This document shows positions 4,848 through 7,441 of a stretch of 7,441 nt of DNA, piece after piece. The translations under genes and the position numbers were made by a program. Position 1 is the first letter of the stretch. Each line of letters opens with the position of its first letter. Source of the stretch: Methanobacterium sp. (GTDB taxonomy: Archaea; Methanobacteriota; Methanobacteria; Methanobacteriales; Methanobacteriaceae). The stretch lies in assembly GCA_019084405.1 (NCBI GenBank), contig JAHRFX010000087.1:1-7441 (forward strand), read 5' to 3'. Below the pieces are notes generated by a model. That model did no database searches. It saw nothing but the letters and a program-made list of their open reading frames with translations, and had not been told where the DNA came from.

Positions 4848-6715
4848 GTGCCATTACCGGAATATTTTATAGAAAGGGAAAAAAAGTGGATCCCCAGCTC
4901 ATGGAGAGGATGAATGATAAACTATCCCACCGGGGAGTGGACGGATCCCACATCTGGGTAGAAGATAATGTGGGTCTGGGCCACCAGATGCTCCACACCA
5001 CCCCGGAATCCCTCCATGAGGAACTTCCCTTTATAGAAGATGACCTGGTGATAACTGCTGATGCCCGGATAGATAACCGGGAGGAATTAGCTGACGAATT
5101 AGGTATTGATGAGGTGGAAACCGTTAGTGATAGTTACTTCATCTTAAAGGCCTATGACATGTGGGGGGAGGATTGTCCAGATAAGTTACTGGGGGATTTT
5201 GCCTTTGCCATCTGGGATAAGAAAAAGGAGATTCTTTTTTGTGCCCGGGATCATATGGGGGTTAAGCCCTTTTATTATTATGTGGATGAGGAGATGTTTG
5301 TTTTTGGGACGGAGATTAAGGCGCTTTTTGAGGTGGAGGGGGTTCCTAGGGAAAAGGATGAAAAAAGAATTGCCCTGGCCTTAATGGTTGATGATTTTCA
5401 GGAAAGGGAGAGGACATTTTATAAAGAAATTAAATCATTTAAAGCTGCTCATTATATGGCCATGACTAAAGATTCTAGTAAATTCAAAAGATACTGGAAA
5501 CTGAACCCTGATTTAGAAATCAGAATGGATTCTGATGAAGAGTATATGCAAGAATTTCTTAAAATTTTTACAGAAGCAGTTAAATGTCGTTTAAGAAGTC
5601 CAGATAGAAAAATAGGGGTTATGTTGAGTGGAGGATTAGATTCATCATCTGTTACCTGCACAGCACAAAAAATAATTGAAGATAATGATCTGGAAAAAGA
5701 AATTCATAGCTTTTCTTTTATTTTTGATGATTTTCCAGAATCTGATGAGCGATTTTACATAAAGCAAGTAATTGATAAGACTTCAATAAAACCAAATTTT
5801 ATACTATCTGATAAAATCAGTCCCCTCCATAAAATTAATCAAATATTAAATTACCAAGAACAACCCATCAGTACTTTTCAAATTGGTCTGGTTCATGAAT
5901 TAAATACAGTTACTCAAATTAAGGGTATTAATATCATTTTATCAGGAGAGGGTGGAGACCAGGTCGTATCCCATGTTAATAATTATATTGAAGAATTATT
6001 AATTAATTTTAAATGGAGAAAAGCTTATCAGGCCATAAATGAGATTGCTAAAGTTCGGAAAGTACACAAATGCCCATTATTCATAATAACAATATTTCAT
6101 ATAATAAAGTTCTATGTTATGAAATGGTCAAGATTATATGATGTCCTAAAAAAGCCTGTTCCAGTGCAAAAATTAATTAAAAAAGATTTTTTAGATAAAT
6201 TAGGCATTAAAAAGGTTGTTCATTTCAAATCCAGACGATTTAAGTGTTTGGATTGTAAGTGCAGTCACTATTATCAGATTCAAAAAATTGCTCATCAAAA
6301 TAGTTTTGAAATAATAGATCAGAATAATTCAATTTTTCATATTGAGGCTAGACATCCTTTTTATGACAAAAGAGTTATAGAGTATTGTTATGCTATTCCT
6401 ACCACAATGAAGATTAAATCAGGGTGTAGTCGCTACATTTTAAGAGTATCTATGAGAAATATTCTGCCAGAAAAAGTAAGATGTAGAGTTACAAAAGCAA
6501 ACATAGGTTTGGCAAGTGTAAAAAACTTTTTAGCAGAGAAAAAAATTTTAGATGAAGTTCAAAAAGATCCTAAAAACATTATTGAGGATTATGCGTATTT
6601 AGAAAAATTGGAAGATGTATTTAGTTATAGTAGAAAGAAGTATGTTTCAATTTTAGAAATATTCGCTTGGAAAGTTATATTTATTTATTTATGGTTAGAT
6701 AAAGTAGAATTATAG
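4844..6715 (+). CDS. Lasso peptide macrolactam synthetase (C protein, asparagine-synthetase-like)
   Basis: This 623-residue protein should activate the side chain of the core acidic residue with ATP and close the ring onto the freed Gly1 amine. The N-terminal Ntn-hydrolase-like domain (about 1-185) begins MSAITGIF; asparagine synthetases begin MCGI, so the nucleophilic Cys2 is replaced by Ser and glutamine hydrolysis is not expected, as suits a lasso cyclase. The synthetase domain carries the PP-loop SGGLDSS (262-268), SGEGGD (367-372), EARHPFYDKR (501-510) and SRYILRVSMRNILPEKVR (529-546). A Cys cluster, Cys468, Cys471, Cys473 with His475, is unusual. The ATG overlaps the HEPN stop as ATGA, implying translational coupling, and the precursor follows after 23 bases. 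GC falls from roughly 48% to roughly 32% near 5400, close to the domain boundary. Ordinary asparagine synthetase is disfavoured by the missing Cys2 and by the neighbours. Confidence 0.9.
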   Translation: MSAITGIFYRKGKKVDPQLMERMNDKLSHRGVDGSHIWVEDNVGLGHQMLHTTPESLHEELPFIEDDLVITADARIDNREELADELGIDEVETVSDSYFILKAYDMWGEDCPDKLLGDFAFAIWDKKKEILFCARDHMGVKPFYYYVDEEMFVFGTEIKALFEVEGVPREKDEKRIALALMVDDFQERERTFYKEIKSFKAAHYMAMTKDSSKFKRYWKLNPDLEIRMDSDEEYMQEFLKIFTEAVKCRLRSPDRKIGVMLSGGLDSSSVTCTAQKIIEDNDLEKEIHSFSFIFDDFPESDERFYIKQVIDKTSIKPNFILSDKISPLHKINQILNYQEQPISTFQIGLVHELNTVTQIKGINIILSGEGGDQVVSHVNNYIEELLINFKWRKAYQAINEIAKVRKVHKCPLFIITIFHIIKFYVMKWSRLYDVLKKPVPVQKLIKKDFLDKLGIKKVVHFKSRRFKCLDCKCSHYYQIQKIAHQNSFEIIDQNNSIFHIEARHPFYDKRVIEYCYAIPTTMKIKSGCSRYILRVSMRNILPEKVRCRVTKANIGLASVKNFLAEKKILDEVQKDPKNIIEDYAYLEKLEDVFSYSRKKYVSILEIFAWKVIFIYLWLDKVEL

Positions 6716-6729
6716 AATGTTGTGGAATT

Positions 6730-6734
6730 GGTGA
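6730..6734 (+). promoter_or_regulatory. Ribosome binding site of the lasso precursor
   Basis: GGTGA, part of the ideal GGAGGTGAT, lies 4 bases before ATG 6739. No other ATG, GTG or TTG start occurs in frame upstream back to the cyclase stop, so this start is secure. Confidence 0.65.
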
Positions 6735-6738
6735 AATT

Positions 6739-6858
6739 ATGGATGTTAAAAAAAGATATGAAAAACCAGAAATGAAAGCACATGGCGACTTAAAAATAAT
6801 AACTAAAGGTGGAGTAGAAGGTGCTGGTGACGGAGCGGGTCCATTAGAGCCTTCTTAA
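6739..6858 (+). CDS. Lasso peptide precursor (A gene)
   Basis: This 39-residue peptide was found by reading the gap after the cyclase. The leader (residues 1-23) matches the lasso leader rule exactly in spacing: Tyr7-x2-Pro10-x-Met12-x3-Gly16-x5-Thr22-x-Gly24. Thr22 at the second-last leader position and Gly at core position 1 are hallmarks recognised by B1, B2 and C. The predicted core is GGVEGAGDGAGPLEPS (16 residues). Asp8 is the likely ring acid, giving an 8-membered ring with an 8-residue tail; Glu4 is too near and Glu14 too far. The tail has no aromatic or basic residue, so the steric plug is unclear (Leu13 or Pro12/Pro15). It starts 23 bases after the cyclase stop with a GGTGA site and ends just before a T-rich terminator. 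Expression, processing and activity are unproven. Confidence 0.88.
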   Translation: MDVKKRYEKPEMKAHGDLKIITKGGVEGAGDGAGPLEPS

Positions 6859-6863
6859 TTAAA

Positions 6864-6877
6864 TTTTTTTAAAAAAA
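6864..6877. terminator. T7-A7 terminator between convergent genes
   Basis: Seven T followed by seven A lie 6 bases after the precursor stop and 18 bases from the stop of the minus-strand gene. Archaeal transcription ends at T-runs, so this self-complementary block could serve both strands. Confidence 0.5.
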
Positions 6878-6894
6878 GGATATTGGGAAATAAT

Positions 6895-7441
6895 TCAAAA
6901 TGGTTTTCCCTTACGTTCATTTATTATTAATTTGTTTTTTTGTGAATTGTTAGCTCCATTCCATTCATAAGGAGTACTAGTTGCTTTTTTATTTGCAGTT
7001 ATAGTATAGGTTCCTTTTTCTTCTGCTTTAACAGTAATATTGATTGTCCTAGATTCTCCTGATTCAAGATTGTCTATAATCCAAGTTAAATTCCCACTGA
7101 CAGGATCATAGGTAGCATTGCCATCATTTTCGATGTAAGTTAATGCCCCTAATGTATTGTTAATGGTTATATTTGTATTAGCAGTAGGTCCATTATTTGT
7201 TACAGTTATGGAGATTATAATCTCTTCATCTATTTTTGCTTGAGTAGTTTTTTGGCCATTTGTATTTAGATTTACTTCAATATTAGATGCGGGAGCCACT
7301 GTTAGTCTTCGTGTTTCTGAATTAGAATAACTACCACTCTCATTTTGATCCACTGATACCAAATAAGCACGAGTAGTTAAATTCTCAGTCCTAACACCCA
7401 CATCATTAACCCTCAAATAAACAATAATAGCAGCAGTACCA
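6895..7441 (-). CDS. DUF11-repeat surface protein, C-terminal part (partial)
   Basis: The frame is open from the window edge at 7441 to TGA at 6895 (about 181 residues); the real start lies outside, and a TTG at 7416 is only internal. It contains a DUF11-type beta-sandwich repeat: the stretch from INVTNNGP-like VTNNGPTANTNITINNTLGA through TYDPVSGNLTWIIDNLESG to SRTINITVKAEEKGTYTITA is diagnostic. Such repeats build large secreted adhesin-like proteins of Methanobacteriales. Composition is rich in Asn, Thr and Ser with several N-glycosylation sequons. The end (NNSQKNKLIINERKGKPF) has no membrane anchor or sorting signal, so attachment, if any, must lie in the missing N-terminal part. It converges on the lasso precursor with a 36-base gap and is probably unrelated to it in function. 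Confidence 0.8.
   Translation of the reverse strand, partial: GTAAIIVYLRVNDVGVRTENLTTRAYLVSVDQNESGSYSNSETRRLTVAPASNIEVNLNTNGQKTTQAKIDEEIIISITVTNNGPTANTNITINNTLGALTYIENDGNATYDPVSGNLTWIIDNLESGESRTINITVKAEEKGTYTITANKKATSTPYEWNGANNSQKNKLIINERKGKPF

Noticed and set aside
5154..5384. 76-codon plus-strand frame inside the cyclase gene
   Set aside because: It is an out-of-frame product of the GC-rich part of the cyclase; its Arg/Gly/Phe/Trp-rich composition is typical of a shadow frame.
5452..5661. 69-codon minus-strand frame
   Set aside because: It is antisense to the cyclase, including the conserved PP-loop region, with no recognisable domain.

Overview
The window looks like a piece of an AT-rich archaeal genome, most likely a methanogen of the Methanobacteriales (Methanobacterium-like). 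This is an inference. Genes of about 40-48% GC sit between very AT-rich spacers. Ribosome binding sites are of the AGGAG / GGTGA type, TATA-like boxes lie upstream of several starts, and MNT/HEPN toxin-antitoxin genes and a DUF11-type surface protein are present. No rRNA, tRNA, CRISPR array or insertion sequence was seen.

Left part (1-1725): a possible 45-residue protein on the minus strand (55-192) has three copies of an AT-rich 23-base repeat at and before its start. A long AT-rich spacer follows, then a complete dTDP-glucose 4,6-dehydratase gene (rmlB/rfbB, 648-1664).

Positions 1805-2441 are a graveyard of HEPN-family toxin genes. A HepT-like gene on the minus strand is broken by an apparent two-base (TA) insertion. 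A head-to-head fragment of a second HEPN gene on the plus strand has lost its front half.

The main content (2603-6858) is a lasso peptide biosynthesis locus: B1 (leader-binding PqqD-like/RRE protein), B2 (transglutaminase-like leader peptidase), C (asparagine-synthetase-like macrolactam synthetase) and, directly after C, a 39-codon precursor gene A. The precursor matches the leader rule Y-x2-P-x-(L/M)-x3-G-x5-T-x-G and has a predicted 16-residue core, GGVEGAGDGAGPLEPS. B1 would bind the leader, B2 would cut after Lys23, and C would join the Gly1 amine to the Asp8 side chain. Between B2 and C sits a winged-helix/MNT nucleotidyltransferase gene (antitoxin type) and a HEPN gene interrupted by an amber codon. 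The HEPN stop codon overlaps the cyclase start (ATGA). Base composition of the cyclase gene falls sharply near its domain boundary (about 5400), which hints at a recombined, exchangeable cyclase/precursor cassette. No transporter, immunity or isopeptidase gene is in the window.

Right edge (6895-7441): the C-terminal end of a DUF11-repeat secreted surface protein on the minus strand, convergent with the precursor and open to the window edge.
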